Shown here piece by piece: positions 1 to 7,890 of a DNA stretch of 64,000 nt. Made by a program: the position numbers and the translations under genes. Positions within the stretch are counted from its first letter, which is position 1. The number at the start of each line of letters is the position of its first letter. The stretch lies in NCBI GenBank assembly GCA_048595745.1, contig CP184361.1; one strand, given 5' to 3'. A model generated the notes under the pieces. It did no database searches and was not told where the DNA came from. It saw only the letters and a program-made list of their open reading frames with translations. This DNA is from Aquipseudomonas alcaligenes_A (lineage in GTDB: Bacteria > Pseudomonadota > Gammaproteobacteria > Pseudomonadales > Pseudomonadaceae).

Positions 1-125
1 GGATCGGCCAGCGCGGTCTCGGCCTGGCGCTCCAGCAGGACGATCGACAGCCCCTGCCCGGACAGGGCGCGGGCCAGGCAAAGGCCGGCCGGGCCGGCAC
101 CGATGATGGCGACATCGTGGATCAT
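1..125 (-). CDS. FAD-dependent monooxygenase, N-terminal fragment (UbiH/UbiM-like)
   Basis: Only the first 41 codons lie in the window; the gene continues beyond base 1. The start ATG is complementary to 123-125. The N-terminus reads MIHDVAIIGAGPAGLCLARA, with the GxGxxG dinucleotide-binding motif at residues 9-14 followed by a basic/acidic end of strand two (LLER), typical of FAD-dependent aromatic-ring hydroxylases. The wording resembles the UbiH/UbiM ubiquinone hydroxylases, but the family-specific part is off the edge, so only the FAD-binding fold is certain. It is transcribed in the same direction as, and 76 bp downstream of, the AraC-type regulator. Confidence 0.75.
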   Translation of the reverse strand, partial: MIHDVAIIGAGPAGLCLARALSGQGLSIVLLERQAETALAD

Positions 126-201
126 GGCAGAGCGCTCCGCGCAAATAGGACTGCGCACGAGTCTAGGCGCGGCTCTGCCGCCGCCCCTTGTCCGAGGTCA
201 A

Positions 202-1212
202 CTAGCGGCGCAGTTCGCTCGGCGCCAGGCCACTCCAGCGCTGGAAGGCATGGCGAAAGCTGGCGGTCTCGCTGTAGCCGAGCTGCTCGGCGATCAGGTA
301 GATCGGCAAGTCAGTGTTGAGCAGCAGCTGCCGCGCCTTGTCATAGCGCACCTCGTCGAGCAGGTGCTGGAAGCTGGTGTTGAGCTGCTGCAGGTGACGA
401 CGCAGGGTGCGCTCGGAACGGTGCAGACGGGTGGCGACACGCTCCAGGCTGGAGCACTCGGCCAGGTCCACCGACAGCTGCTGGCGGATCAGGTCGCGCA
501 GGTCATGGCGATTGTGCAGCTGCGCCTCCAGCTGCATGCACTGCTGCAGGCCATGCTGGTAACTGACCGGATCGGCCAGCGGCAGCGGGCGCTCCAAGAG
601 GGTCGGGTTGAAGCACAGGGCACTGCATTCGGCATTGAACTCCACCGGACAACCGAGCTTTTCGCTGTAGCTGGCGGCATGCGCCGGTGCCGGGTAGGCC
701 AGCAGCAGGCGCCGCGGGCGCACGGACTCGCCGAGCAGGTCCTGCACCACGGTCAGCATCGACGCCAGGCACAGCTCGGTATTGAACAGGCTCAGCGCCG
801 GGTCGTAGCGATAGCCGCTGGCGCTCAGCCGCACTTCGTCGCCAAACGGCTGCAGGTCAAGACGGAAGTAGGTACCCAGCAGCGCCGGATGGGCGATGGC
901 CAGGCGCAGTGCCTCGCCCAGGTTGCGACTGGCCAACAGGGTATAGCCGAGCATGCCGTAGGCCGACACGTGCATGCGCTTGCCCAGCAGCAGACCCAGC
1001 GCAGGATCGGCGCTGGCCGCCAGGGCGTTGGCCAGCACGCGTAGCTCCTGGGCGTGGTTGATCAGGCGCGTCGGGCTCTCCAGTTCCGCCGTGGCAATGC
1101 CGCTGCCGGCCAGCACGGCATCGGCCGCCACGCCCATGCGCTGCAGACTCTGCACGGCCAGGGCAACCGTATGCAGGGTGGTCAATACTCGCTCTTCCGG
1201 TAACACTGACAT
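202..1212 (-). CDS. AraC family transcriptional regulator
   Basis: A 336-residue regulator. Residues about 30-215 match the arabinose-binding-like N-terminal domain found in OruR/ArgR-type Pseudomonas regulators (GKRMHVSAYGMLGYTLLASRN region). The last 95 residues form a two-helix-turn-helix AraC domain (RTLRRHLQQ, then IAEQLGYSETASFRHAFQRW). I chose the ATG complementary to 1210-1212 because it gives the family's usual N-terminus; the open frame extends further upstream without similarity. The gene is divergent from the SdiA-regulated-like gene and precedes the FAD monooxygenase, which it may control. The ligand is not predictable from sequence. Confidence 0.9.
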   Translation of the reverse strand: MSVLPEERVLTTLHTVALAVQSLQRMGVAADAVLAGSGIATAELESPTRLINHAQELRVLANALAASADPALGLLLGKRMHVSAYGMLGYTLLASRNLGEALRLAIAHPALLGTYFRLDLQPFGDEVRLSASGYRYDPALSLFNTELCLASMLTVVQDLLGESVRPRRLLLAYPAPAHAASYSEKLGCPVEFNAECSALCFNPTLLERPLPLADPVSYQHGLQQCMQLEAQLHNRHDLRDLIRQQLSVDLAECSSLERVATRLHRSERTLRRHLQQLNTSFQHLLDEVRYDKARQLLLNTDLPIYLIAEQLGYSETASFRHAFQRWSGLAPSELRR

Positions 1213-1333
1213 GACTGCCGTTTCCGCTTGCGGTGTTGTTCGGTAACTCGGCCGGCGGCCTGGCTTAGCTTCCTTAAGCTTGAATTCAGCTGCAGCTGTT
1301 TTCATGCAGCCACCCTGATTCGGAACCTCGCCC

Positions 1334-2257
1334 ATGCGTCGCCTGACCCAAGCTCGCGTCCTGTTGCCCACCCTGGCACTGCTCATCCTCGTGGCCCTGC
1401 TGCTGGTTGCCCAGCAGTGGCGCCTGTTCGAACGCGGCTGGTTCGTGGTGCAAGAATGGCGCCATGCTGCGGAATGGCGCGACAAATCGATCTGGCTACC
1501 GGACTATCGCGCCACCCTCCAGGGCCGACCGATCGAAGGCCTGAGTGCCGATGTATCGGCACTGACCTACGATCCGGATCGCCGCACCCTGTTTACCGTG
1601 ACCAACAAGAACCCGGAAATCATCGAGCTGTCGCTGGACGGCAAGATCCTGCGCCGCGTGCCCTTGGTCGGCTTCGGCGACCCCGAGGCGATCGAGTACA
1701 TCAGCCCCGGGCTCTACGTGATCACCGACGAGCGCCAGCAGCGCCTGTTCCGCGTGCACCTGGGCGATGAAACGCAGTTTGTCGATGCCGCCGAATCCGA
1801 GCAGCTGTCACTGGGTATCGGCCTGAACGGCAACAAGGGTTTCGAGGGCCTGGCCTACGATGCCAGCAACCATCGCCTGTTCGCCGCCAAGGAGCGCGAC
1901 CCGGTGAGCATCTACGAAATCCACGGTTTCCCGCACACCAACCCGGACAAGCCCTTCGCCGTGCATGTGGTGGAGGACCCCAAGCGCGATGCCCGCCTGT
2001 TCGTGCGCGACCTTTCCAGCCTGCAGTACGACGAGAGCAGCGGCCACCTGCTGGCGCTGTCGGACGAGTCGCGCCTGGTGATCGAGCTCAACTCCGACGG
2101 CCGGCCGATCAGCACCCTGTCGCTGCTGCGCGGCCAGCATGGCCTGGAGAAGAGCGTGCCGCAGGCCGAGGGCGTGGCAATGGACAACCAGGGCCGCTTG
2201 TACCTGGTCAGCGAGCCGAACCTGTTCTACGTGTTCGAGAAATCGGTTACCCAGTAA
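1334..2257 (+). CDS. SdiA-regulated family membrane-anchored beta-propeller protein
   Basis: A 307-residue protein with an N-terminal hydrophobic segment (residues about 9-27, LLPTLALLILVALLLVA) that probably anchors it in the inner membrane. The rest is a periplasmic domain with repeated short beta motifs (SALTYDPDRRTLFTVTNKNP, FEGLAYDASNHRLFAAKERD, SLQYDESSGHLLALSDESR). These are characteristic of the SdiA-regulated domain (YjiK-like, PF06977), a six-bladed propeller of unknown function. The gene is followed by a strong bidirectional terminator shared with rpiA. The family link to SdiA comes from enterobacteria; no quorum-sensing role follows from this sequence. Confidence 0.85.
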   Translation: MRRLTQARVLLPTLALLILVALLLVAQQWRLFERGWFVVQEWRHAAEWRDKSIWLPDYRATLQGRPIEGLSADVSALTYDPDRRTLFTVTNKNPEIIELSLDGKILRRVPLVGFGDPEAIEYISPGLYVITDERQQRLFRVHLGDETQFVDAAESEQLSLGIGLNGNKGFEGLAYDASNHRLFAAKERDPVSIYEIHGFPHTNPDKPFAVHVVEDPKRDARLFVRDLSSLQYDESSGHLLALSDESRLVIELNSDGRPISTLSLLRGQHGLEKSVPQAEGVAMDNQGRLYLVSEPNLFYVFEKSVTQ

Positions 2258-2288
2258 TCGTTGCGGCCTGCTGAGCGCGCAAACGAAA

Positions 2289-2310
2289 AGACCCGGCCAA
2301 GGCCGGGTCT
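2289..2310. terminator. Bidirectional rho-independent terminator
   Basis: Perfect 10-bp inverted repeat AGACCCGGCC / GGCCGGGTCT around an AA loop, flanked by an A-tract on the left and T's on the right. It lies between the convergent SdiA-regulated-like gene and rpiA and can serve both. Confidence 0.85.
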
Positions 2311-2327
2311 TCTGCAGGCACCTGCCC

Positions 2328-2999
2328 TCAGGCCTTGAGCGTTTTCACGCCTTCGGCAGTGCCGAGCAGCAGCAGGTCGGCGGGCCGGGCGGCGAACAGG
2401 CCGTTGGTGACCACGCCGACGATGGCGTTGATGTCGGCCTCCAGCTTCACCGGGTCGACGATGCTCATGTTGTGCACGTCGAGAATGATGTTGCCGTTAT
2501 CGGTCACCACGCCCTCGCGGTACACCGGATCGCCACCCAGCTTGACCAGCTGGCGGGCAACATGGCTGCGCGCCATGGGAATCACCTCCACCGGCAGCGG
2601 AAACGCGCCGAGCACCGGCACCAGCTTGCTGCCGTCGGCGATGCAGATAAAGGTCTTGGCCACAGCCGCAACGATCTTCTCGCGGGTCAGCGCGGCGCCG
2701 CCACCCTTGATCAGGTTGAGGTGCTCGTCGCTCTCGTCGGCGCCGTCGATATAGAACTCCAGGCCATCCACGGCGTTCAGGTCATAGACCGGGATGCCAT
2801 GACCGCGCAGACGCGCAGCGGTGGCCTCGGAACTGGCCACGGCGCCGTCGAAGGCCATCTTGTGCTGGGCCAGGGCGTCGATGAAGCAGTTGGCGGTCGA
2901 GCCGGTGCCGACACCGATCACGCTCTTGCTGTCGAGGAAGGGGAGGATGTGGTCGACGGCGGCCTGGGCCACGGCCTGCTTGAGCTGATCCTGAGTCAT
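2328..2999 (-). CDS. rpiA: Ribose-5-phosphate isomerase A
   Basis: Interconverts ribose 5-phosphate and ribulose 5-phosphate in the non-oxidative pentose phosphate pathway; cytosolic. At 223 residues it is the usual RpiA length. Visible motifs are the phosphate-binding GVGTGSTAN loop near residue 29, the DGADE segment near residue 85, and the KGGGAALTREK segment that carries the catalytic glutamate and lysine. The start is the ATG complementary to 2997-2999; the open frame extends far upstream but without similarity. It is divergent from ilvA, an arrangement conserved in Pseudomonas. Confidence 0.98.
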   Translation of the reverse strand: MTQDQLKQAVAQAAVDHILPFLDSKSVIGVGTGSTANCFIDALAQHKMAFDGAVASSEATAARLRGHGIPVYDLNAVDGLEFYIDGADESDEHLNLIKGGGAALTREKIVAAVAKTFICIADGSKLVPVLGAFPLPVEVIPMARSHVARQLVKLGGDPVYREGVVTDNGNIILDVHNMSIVDPVKLEADINAIVGVVTNGLFAARPADLLLLGTAEGVKTLKA

Positions 3000-3140
3000 C
3001 GCGGGTTCTGCGCCTGGGAGGGAACGGGAGGCGCGAATTATAGCCGCATGCCGGGCAAAAACCCCGCACTCTCTGTGGTCGCGCGGCGAAGCGCTGGGGT
3101 AGACTCCGGAATCCCCGCAATGCCCGCCAGTGAAGCCGTG

Positions 3141-4655
3141 ATGCTCGAACAGTACGTCAAGAAGATCCTCACCTCGCGCGTCTACGACGTCGCGGTGGAA
3201 ACCCCGCTGCAACCTGCCCGCCAGCTCACCGAGCGGCTGGGCAACCAGATTCTGCTCAAGCGCGAGGATCTGCAGCCGGTGTACTCGTTCAAGATTCGCG
3301 GCGCCTACAACAAACTGGCCCAGCTGAGCCCCGAAGAACTGGAACGCGGCGTGGTCACCGCCTCGGCCGGCAACCACGCACAGGGCCTGGCCCTGGCCGC
3401 CAAGCACCTGGGCGTGAAGGCGACCATCGTCATGCCGCGCACCACCCCGGAACTGAAGGTGCAGGGCGTGCGCTCGCGCGGCGGCAAGGTGGTGTTGCAC
3501 GGCGACGCCTTCCCCGAGGCCCTGGCCCATTCGCTCAAGCTGGTGGAAGAAAAGGGCTACACCTACATCCACCCCTACGATGACCCGCTAGTGATTGCCG
3601 GGCAGGGCACCGCGGCCATGGAAATCCTGCGTCAGCAGCCGGGCCAGCTGGACGCCATCTTCGTGCCGGTCGGCGGCGGCGGCCTGATCGCCGGCATCGC
3701 CGCTTACGTCAAGTACCTGCGCCCGGAGATCAAGGTCATCGGCGTCGAGCCGGACGACTCCAACTGCCTGCAGACCGCCATGGCCGCCGGCGAGCGCGTG
3801 GTGCTGCCGCAGGTGGGGCTGTTCGCCGATGGCGTGGCGGTGGCGCAGATCGGCCAGCACACCTTCGACATCTGCAAGCACTATGTGGATGAAGTGATCA
3901 CCGTCAGCACCGACGAGATCTGCGCGGCGATCAAGGACATCTACGACGACACCCGTTCGATCACCGAGCCGGCCGGCGCGCTGTCGGTCGCCGGGATCAA
4001 GAAGTACGTCGAGCGCGAAGGCCTGCAGGGCAAGGTACTGGTGGGCATCGACTCGGGCGCCAACATCAATTTCGACCGCCTGCGCCATGTCGCCGAGCGC
4101 GCCGAACTGGGCGAGAAGCGCGAGGCGATCATCGCCGTGACCATCCCCGAGCGGCCGGGCAGCTTCAAGGCCTTCTGCGAGGCGATCGGCAAGCGCCAGA
4201 TCACCGAGTTCAACTACCGCTACCACTCCGACCGCGAGGCGCACATCTTCGTCGGCGTGCAGACCCACCCGGAAAACGACCCGCGCCAGGCGCTGGTGGA
4301 TGGCCTGCGCGAGCAGGGCTTCCCGGTGCTCGACCTGACCGACAACGAACTGGCCAAGCTGCATATCCGCCACACGGTGGGCGGCCACTCGGCGGCGGTG
4401 GCCGACGAGGTGGTGTTCCGCTTCGAATTCCCCGAACGGCCCGGCGCGCTGTTCAACTTCCTCAACCGCCTGGGCGGACGCTGGAACATCACCATGTTCC
4501 ACTACCGCAACCACGGCGCCGCCGATGGCCGCGTGCTGGCCGCCCTGCAGGTACCGGCGGACGAGCGCAACCAGATTCCGGCGGCTTTCGACGCCATCGG
4601 CTATCCCTACTGGGACGAGACCGACAACCCGGCCTACAAGCTTTTCCTGGGTTAG
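3141..4655 (+). CDS. ilvA: Threonine ammonia-lyase, biosynthetic
   Basis: PLP enzyme converting threonine to 2-oxobutanoate and ammonia, first step of isoleucine synthesis; 504 residues, the standard length. The PLP lysine is K51 in SFKIRGAYNK and the cofactor phosphate-binding loop is VGGGGLIAG. Two C-terminal ACT-like regulatory domains (about residues 325-400 and 420-500, each with an ERPG..F motif) indicate the isoleucine-inhibited biosynthetic form. I chose ATG 3141 because MLEQYVKK is the conserved N-terminus; an in-frame ATG lies 21 bp upstream. The stop codon lies within the terminal inverted repeat of the repeat element that follows. Confidence 0.98.
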   Translation: MLEQYVKKILTSRVYDVAVETPLQPARQLTERLGNQILLKREDLQPVYSFKIRGAYNKLAQLSPEELERGVVTASAGNHAQGLALAAKHLGVKATIVMPRTTPELKVQGVRSRGGKVVLHGDAFPEALAHSLKLVEEKGYTYIHPYDDPLVIAGQGTAAMEILRQQPGQLDAIFVPVGGGGLIAGIAAYVKYLRPEIKVIGVEPDDSNCLQTAMAAGERVVLPQVGLFADGVAVAQIGQHTFDICKHYVDEVITVSTDEICAAIKDIYDDTRSITEPAGALSVAGIKKYVEREGLQGKVLVGIDSGANINFDRLRHVAERAELGEKREAIIAVTIPERPGSFKAFCEAIGKRQITEFNYRYHSDREAHIFVGVQTHPENDPRQALVDGLREQGFPVLDLTDNELAKLHIRHTVGGHSAAVADEVVFRFEFPERPGALFNFLNRLGGRWNITMFHYRNHGAADGRVLAALQVPADERNQIPAAFDAIGYPYWDETDNPAYKLFLG

Positions 4656-4811
4656 CAGGCTGTTGAAAGCGTTGCCGAGGCAGTTTGGCCTAGGCAAAAA
4701 CAGCCGAAAAAGCGCAGTTTGCGCGCTGTAAATGAGCATTTTGAGACGCCGTGTCTCAGGCTGTTTTTAACAACGGCCAAACAACGCAGGTAGCTTTAAA
4801 CAACCTGCTAA
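4652..4811. repeat. MITE-like element with 19-bp terminal inverted repeats
   Basis: A non-coding 160-bp unit bounded by TTAGCAGGCTGTTGAAAGC and, in inverse orientation, TTAGCAGGTTGTTTAAAGC (17 of 19 matching). Inside is a hairpin TGAGAC-N5-GTCTCA near 4740-4760 and short palindromes around GCGCAGTTTGCGCGC. The left end contains the ilvA stop codon and the right end stops a few bases before the Shine-Dalgarno of the next gene. I recall similar GAGCATTTTGAGACG...CTCAGGCTGTTTTTAAC sequences dispersed in other Pseudomonas genomes, but only one copy is seen here. It may also act as the ilvA transcript end. Confidence 0.65.
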
Positions 4812-4821
4812 AGGAACGCTG

Positions 4822-5265
4822 ATGGAACACTACCAACTGCTGAAATACGCCCACCTGATCCCCGCCGTGCTGCTGCTCGCCGGGGTGATCGCCCATACCT
4901 TCATGCTGTGGAAGGCGCATCGCGCAGGCGATGCCGCCGTGATCACGCGCAAACTGCGCGTCACCCGCCTTTACAGCCTGCCGGCGCTCGGCGTGCTGGC
5001 GCTGTCGCTGCCGGTCAGCGGCTGGTGGCTGGTGCACACCGTCGGCCTGCCGCTGGGCGCCAGCTGGCTGCTCTACAGCGCCAAGCTGTTCGGTGTGCTG
5101 ATGCTGTTCGGCCTGCTACTGCACAACCGCCTGGGTGCGTGGCAAAGGGCCGTCGCCGCGGGCGACGTGCCGGTCAAGCTGCTGCGCTTCGTGGTCGCCT
5201 ATGCGGCCCTGGTGCTGGTCTTGCTGCTGGCCATCTTCGCCCTGATGGGGGCCAAGCCGGCCTGA
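4822..5265 (+). CDS. Small integral membrane protein, DUF2269/CopD-like
   Basis: A 147-residue protein with four predicted membrane helices (about residues 10-30, 52-72, 80-100 and 121-143) and almost no loops. The pattern HLIPAVLLLAGVIAHTFMLW followed by LPVSGWWLVH resembles the DUF2269/CopD-like four-helix membrane family. A good Shine-Dalgarno (AAAGGA) lies 7 bp before the ATG. It sits 28 bp before a second protein of the same fold, so the two probably form a pair. Function unknown; haem or metal binding has been proposed for related four-helix proteins but no residue pattern here proves it. Confidence 0.75.
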   Translation: MEHYQLLKYAHLIPAVLLLAGVIAHTFMLWKAHRAGDAAVITRKLRVTRLYSLPALGVLALSLPVSGWWLVHTVGLPLGASWLLYSAKLFGVLMLFGLLLHNRLGAWQRAVAAGDVPVKLLRFVVAYAALVLVLLLAIFALMGAKPA

Positions 5266-5293
5266 TGCTCCGAGCCTCTCGCGAGCGGCAGCG

Positions 5294-5761
5294 ATGAGTC
5301 TCTACCTGCTGCTCAAGACCCTGCACATCCTCTCCGCCACCCTGCTGTTCGGCACCGGGCTGGGTTCGGCCTACTACGCCCTGCGCGCCTGGCGCAGCGG
5401 GCAGCTGCAGGTGATCGCCACCACCTTCCGCCACCTGGTCACCGCCGACTGGCTGTTCATCGCCACCACCGCGGTGTTCCAGCCGTTCTCCGGCCTGGCC
5501 CTGGCCAAGCTGGCCGGCTGGCCCCTGGGCCAGGCGTGGCTGCTGTGGAGCGCCGGGCTGTTCGTCTTCGCCGGGCTGTGCTGGCTGCCGGTGCTGTGGC
5601 TACAGATCCGCGTGCGCGATATGGCCTGCGAGGCCCTGGCCACTGGCGGCGAACTGCCCGAGCGGGCCCACCGCTATATGCGCCTCTGGTTCGCCCTGGG
5701 CTGGCCGGCGTTCCTGGCCTTCATCGCCATCTTCTGGCTGATGGTGGCCAAGCCGCTCTGA
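5294..5761 (+). CDS. DUF2269 family integral membrane protein
   Basis: A 155-residue protein with four predicted membrane helices. Its N-terminus (LLKTLHILSATLLFGTGLGSAYYALRA) is typical of DUF2269, a family of predicted inner-membrane proteins without assigned role. It follows the preceding similar membrane protein by 28 bp and is probably co-transcribed with it. The next gene, a periplasmic binding protein, starts 38 bp downstream, so the three may form one operon. Confidence 0.8.
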   Translation: MSLYLLLKTLHILSATLLFGTGLGSAYYALRAWRSGQLQVIATTFRHLVTADWLFIATTAVFQPFSGLALAKLAGWPLGQAWLLWSAGLFVFAGLCWLPVLWLQIRVRDMACEALATGGELPERAHRYMRLWFALGWPAFLAFIAIFWLMVAKPL

Positions 5762-5799
5762 CCCCTCGGCTATGCTGCACTCTATGAGTGGAGGGGCCG

Positions 5800-6576
5800 A
5801 TGAACAGACTCTGCTGCAGCGCACTCACCCTGAGCCTGAGCAGCGCCGCCCTGGCGGGCGAAGCGCCGGTGCAGATCTGCCTGGGCGAAGGCAACGAATG
5901 GCCGCCCTACACCTATTGGGAACGGCAGGACGGCAAGATCGACCAGAGCCGCCTGACCGGCGCCGCCACGGCCATGGTGCTGGATGCCCTGCACCAGCTC
6001 GGCCTGCAGCATCGCATTCAATACCTGCCCTGGGCACGGGTGCAGCAGGAACTGGCCGAGTTCGCCGACAACAGCCGCTGCGAGCTGACCTGGGATGCCA
6101 GTTACAAACCCGAACGGGCGGCCTACGCGCACTACAGCGTGCCGCTCTACCAGACACACCTGGGTCTGTTCTATTCCGCGCACCGCTTCAACCAGCCACC
6201 GAGCACGCCCGCCGCGCTATCGGCAGAGCGCTTCTGCGGAGTCATTGGCTACAACTACGCGCCTTACGGCGTGGTCCAGGAGCCGCAGCGTTTCCCCGGC
6301 ATCCAGCAGGTGCTGGATATGCTGGAACGACAGCGCTGCGAATTCTTCCCCAGCGAGATCGAACCGCTGACCAGCGGCATCGCCCTGGGCATCTACCAAG
6401 GCCATGCGCAACTGCGCAGCCTGCGCCTGGACATCCGCAAGAATTTCTACCTGCTGGTCAGCAAGGGTTCGCCGCGGGGTGAGCAGCTGGTCAACCGGCT
6501 CAACCAGATTTTCATCGCCGGTCAGGAAAGCGGCCGGCACGCCGAGCTGCTGCAGCGCTTTACATCCGCGCCCTGA
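5800..6576 (+). CDS. Periplasmic solute-binding protein, family 3-like
   Basis: A 258-residue secreted protein. MNRLCCSALTLSLSSAALAG is a signal peptide and the mature part starts near EAPVQICLGEGNEWPPYTYW, the typical first strand of amino-acid-type (SBP_bac_3) binding proteins. The inner YLPWARVQQELA segment is also typical. I chose ATG 5800 rather than the in-frame ATG at 5788 because GAGG lies 6-9 bp upstream and the signal peptide then begins properly. No permease or ATPase is next to it, so it is an orphan receptor. It could also feed a signalling protein; ligand unknown. Confidence 0.8.
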   Translation: MNRLCCSALTLSLSSAALAGEAPVQICLGEGNEWPPYTYWERQDGKIDQSRLTGAATAMVLDALHQLGLQHRIQYLPWARVQQELAEFADNSRCELTWDASYKPERAAYAHYSVPLYQTHLGLFYSAHRFNQPPSTPAALSAERFCGVIGYNYAPYGVVQEPQRFPGIQQVLDMLERQRCEFFPSEIEPLTSGIALGIYQGHAQLRSLRLDIRKNFYLLVSKGSPRGEQLVNRLNQIFIAGQESGRHAELLQRFTSAP

Positions 6577-6588
6577 CAGCGCCGCCGA

Positions 6589-7245
6589 TCAGCCGCGCAG
6601 GCTGAGTACCGGCCAGCCGCGCTCGCCCGCGATGACGCGCAGGGTGTCATCCGGATCGACCGCCACCGGATTGGCCACGGCTTCCAGCAGCGGCAGGTCA
6701 TTGCGCGAGTCGCTGTAGAAGTAGGCGCCGTCCAGACTCAGCCCCGTCTCGGCCAGCCACTCGTTCAGGCGCACCACCTTGCCCGCCTGGTAGCAGGGCA
6801 CGCCCGCCACGTGGCCGGTGTAGCGGCCGTTATCCATGCCGCACTCGGTGGCCAGCAGAGTGTCGACGCCCAGGCGCGCGGCAATCGGCGCGGTGATGAA
6901 GCGGTTGGTGGCGGTGATGATCACCAACTTGTCGCCGGCCTCGCGATGCTCGCGCAGCAATGCCTCGCCCTTGGCCAGGATGATCGGCTCGATGACCTCG
7001 GCCATGAACTCGGCCTGCCAGCGCGCCAGCTCGGCGGCCTCGGTGCGCGCCAGGATGGCCTGGGTGAAGCTCTGGTAGGCCACCACGTCGAGCTTGCCGG
7101 CGCAGTAGTCGGCGTAAAAGGCATCGTTGCGTGCACGGTATTCGACGGCATCGACGCGGCCGGTCTCGCAGAGGAATTCGCCCCAGCTGTGGTCGCTGTC
7201 GCCGGCCAGCAGGGTGTTGTCGAGGTCGAAGAGGGCAAGGCGCAC
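6589..7245 (-). CDS. HAD-IB family phosphatase (probable histidinol-phosphatase)
   Basis: A 218-residue cytosolic HAD hydrolase with the catalytic DLDNTL motif at residues 7-12, a helical C1 cap, the threonine motif IITATN near residue 108, and the SDSRNDLPLLE motif near residue 175. It is a SerB-like subfamily IB enzyme. The start codon is GTG (complement of 7243-7245). The orthologue at this position in P. aeruginosa (PA0335, beside rppH and ptsP) has, to my recollection, been reported to act as histidinol-phosphate phosphatase; that function is taken from synteny. It faces the upstream binding-protein gene with a 12-bp gap and diverges from rppH. Confidence 0.88.
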   Translation of the reverse strand: MRLALFDLDNTLLAGDSDHSWGEFLCETGRVDAVEYRARNDAFYADYCAGKLDVVAYQSFTQAILARTEAAELARWQAEFMAEVIEPIILAKGEALLREHREAGDKLVIITATNRFITAPIAARLGVDTLLATECGMDNGRYTGHVAGVPCYQAGKVVRLNEWLAETGLSLDGAYFYSDSRNDLPLLEAVANPVAVDPDDTLRVIAGERGWPVLSLRG

Positions 7246-7391
7246 GTCTGGATACCTGGTTCATAGTGTCACGAAGGGGCGCCAGAATAGCCGCTTTCGA
7301 CGCCTCTGCCCATTGCTGCGGGCCGCGCGTTTGCTGCGCCCGCGGCCTTTGTGGAACAATGCCGAGACATGCGTTTTCGAGGTGCTGCTCC

Positions 7392-7871
7392 GTGATCGAT
7401 TCCGATGGTTTCCGCCCCAATGTCGGCATCATCCTGACCAATGATGTCGGCCAGGTCATGTGGGCACGACGGATCAACCAGGACGCCTGGCAGTTTCCCC
7501 AGGGCGGCATCAACCCCAATGAGTCGGCCGAGCAAGCGCTGTACCGCGAACTGAACGAGGAAGTGGGGCTGGAGGAGCAGGATGTGAAGATTCTCGCCTG
7601 CACCCGTGGCTGGTTGCGTTATCGTCTGCCGCAACGCCTGGTGCGCACCCACAGCCAGCCGCTGTGCATCGGGCAGAAGCAGAAATGGTTCCTCCTGCGC
7701 CTGACCGGCGACGAGAGCCGGGTGCGCATGGACCTGACCGGCAAGCCGGAATTCGACGGCTGGCGCTGGGTCAGTTACTGGTACCCGCTGAACCAGGTAG
7801 TGACATTCAAGCGCGAGGTCTACCGCCGCGCCCTGAAGGAATTAGCCCCGCGCCTGCTGGCGCGCGACTGA
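7392..7871 (+). CDS. rppH: RNA pyrophosphohydrolase (Nudix)
   Basis: Removes pyrophosphate from 5'-triphosphate mRNA ends, which starts 5'-end-dependent decay. At 159 residues it has the standard length of this enzyme in Pseudomonas. The Nudix box spans residues 38-60 (GGINPNES ... RELNEEVGL) with the metal-binding glutamates. The conserved WLRYRLPQRLV and QKQKWFLLRL segments are present. The start is GTG at 7392, giving the family N-terminus IDSDGFRPNVG. It is immediately upstream of ptsP, the conserved Gammaproteobacterial order. Confidence 0.97.
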   Translation: MIDSDGFRPNVGIILTNDVGQVMWARRINQDAWQFPQGGINPNESAEQALYRELNEEVGLEEQDVKILACTRGWLRYRLPQRLVRTHSQPLCIGQKQKWFLLRLTGDESRVRMDLTGKPEFDGWRWVSYWYPLNQVVTFKREVYRRALKELAPRLLARD

Positions 7872-7890
7872 CGGAGTTCGAGTGCGAGCC

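Noticed and set aside
2139..3140. Long N-terminal extension of ilvA in the same frame
   Set aside because: It would overlap rpiA antisense; the conserved N-terminus MLEQYVKK starts at 3141 and has the family length.
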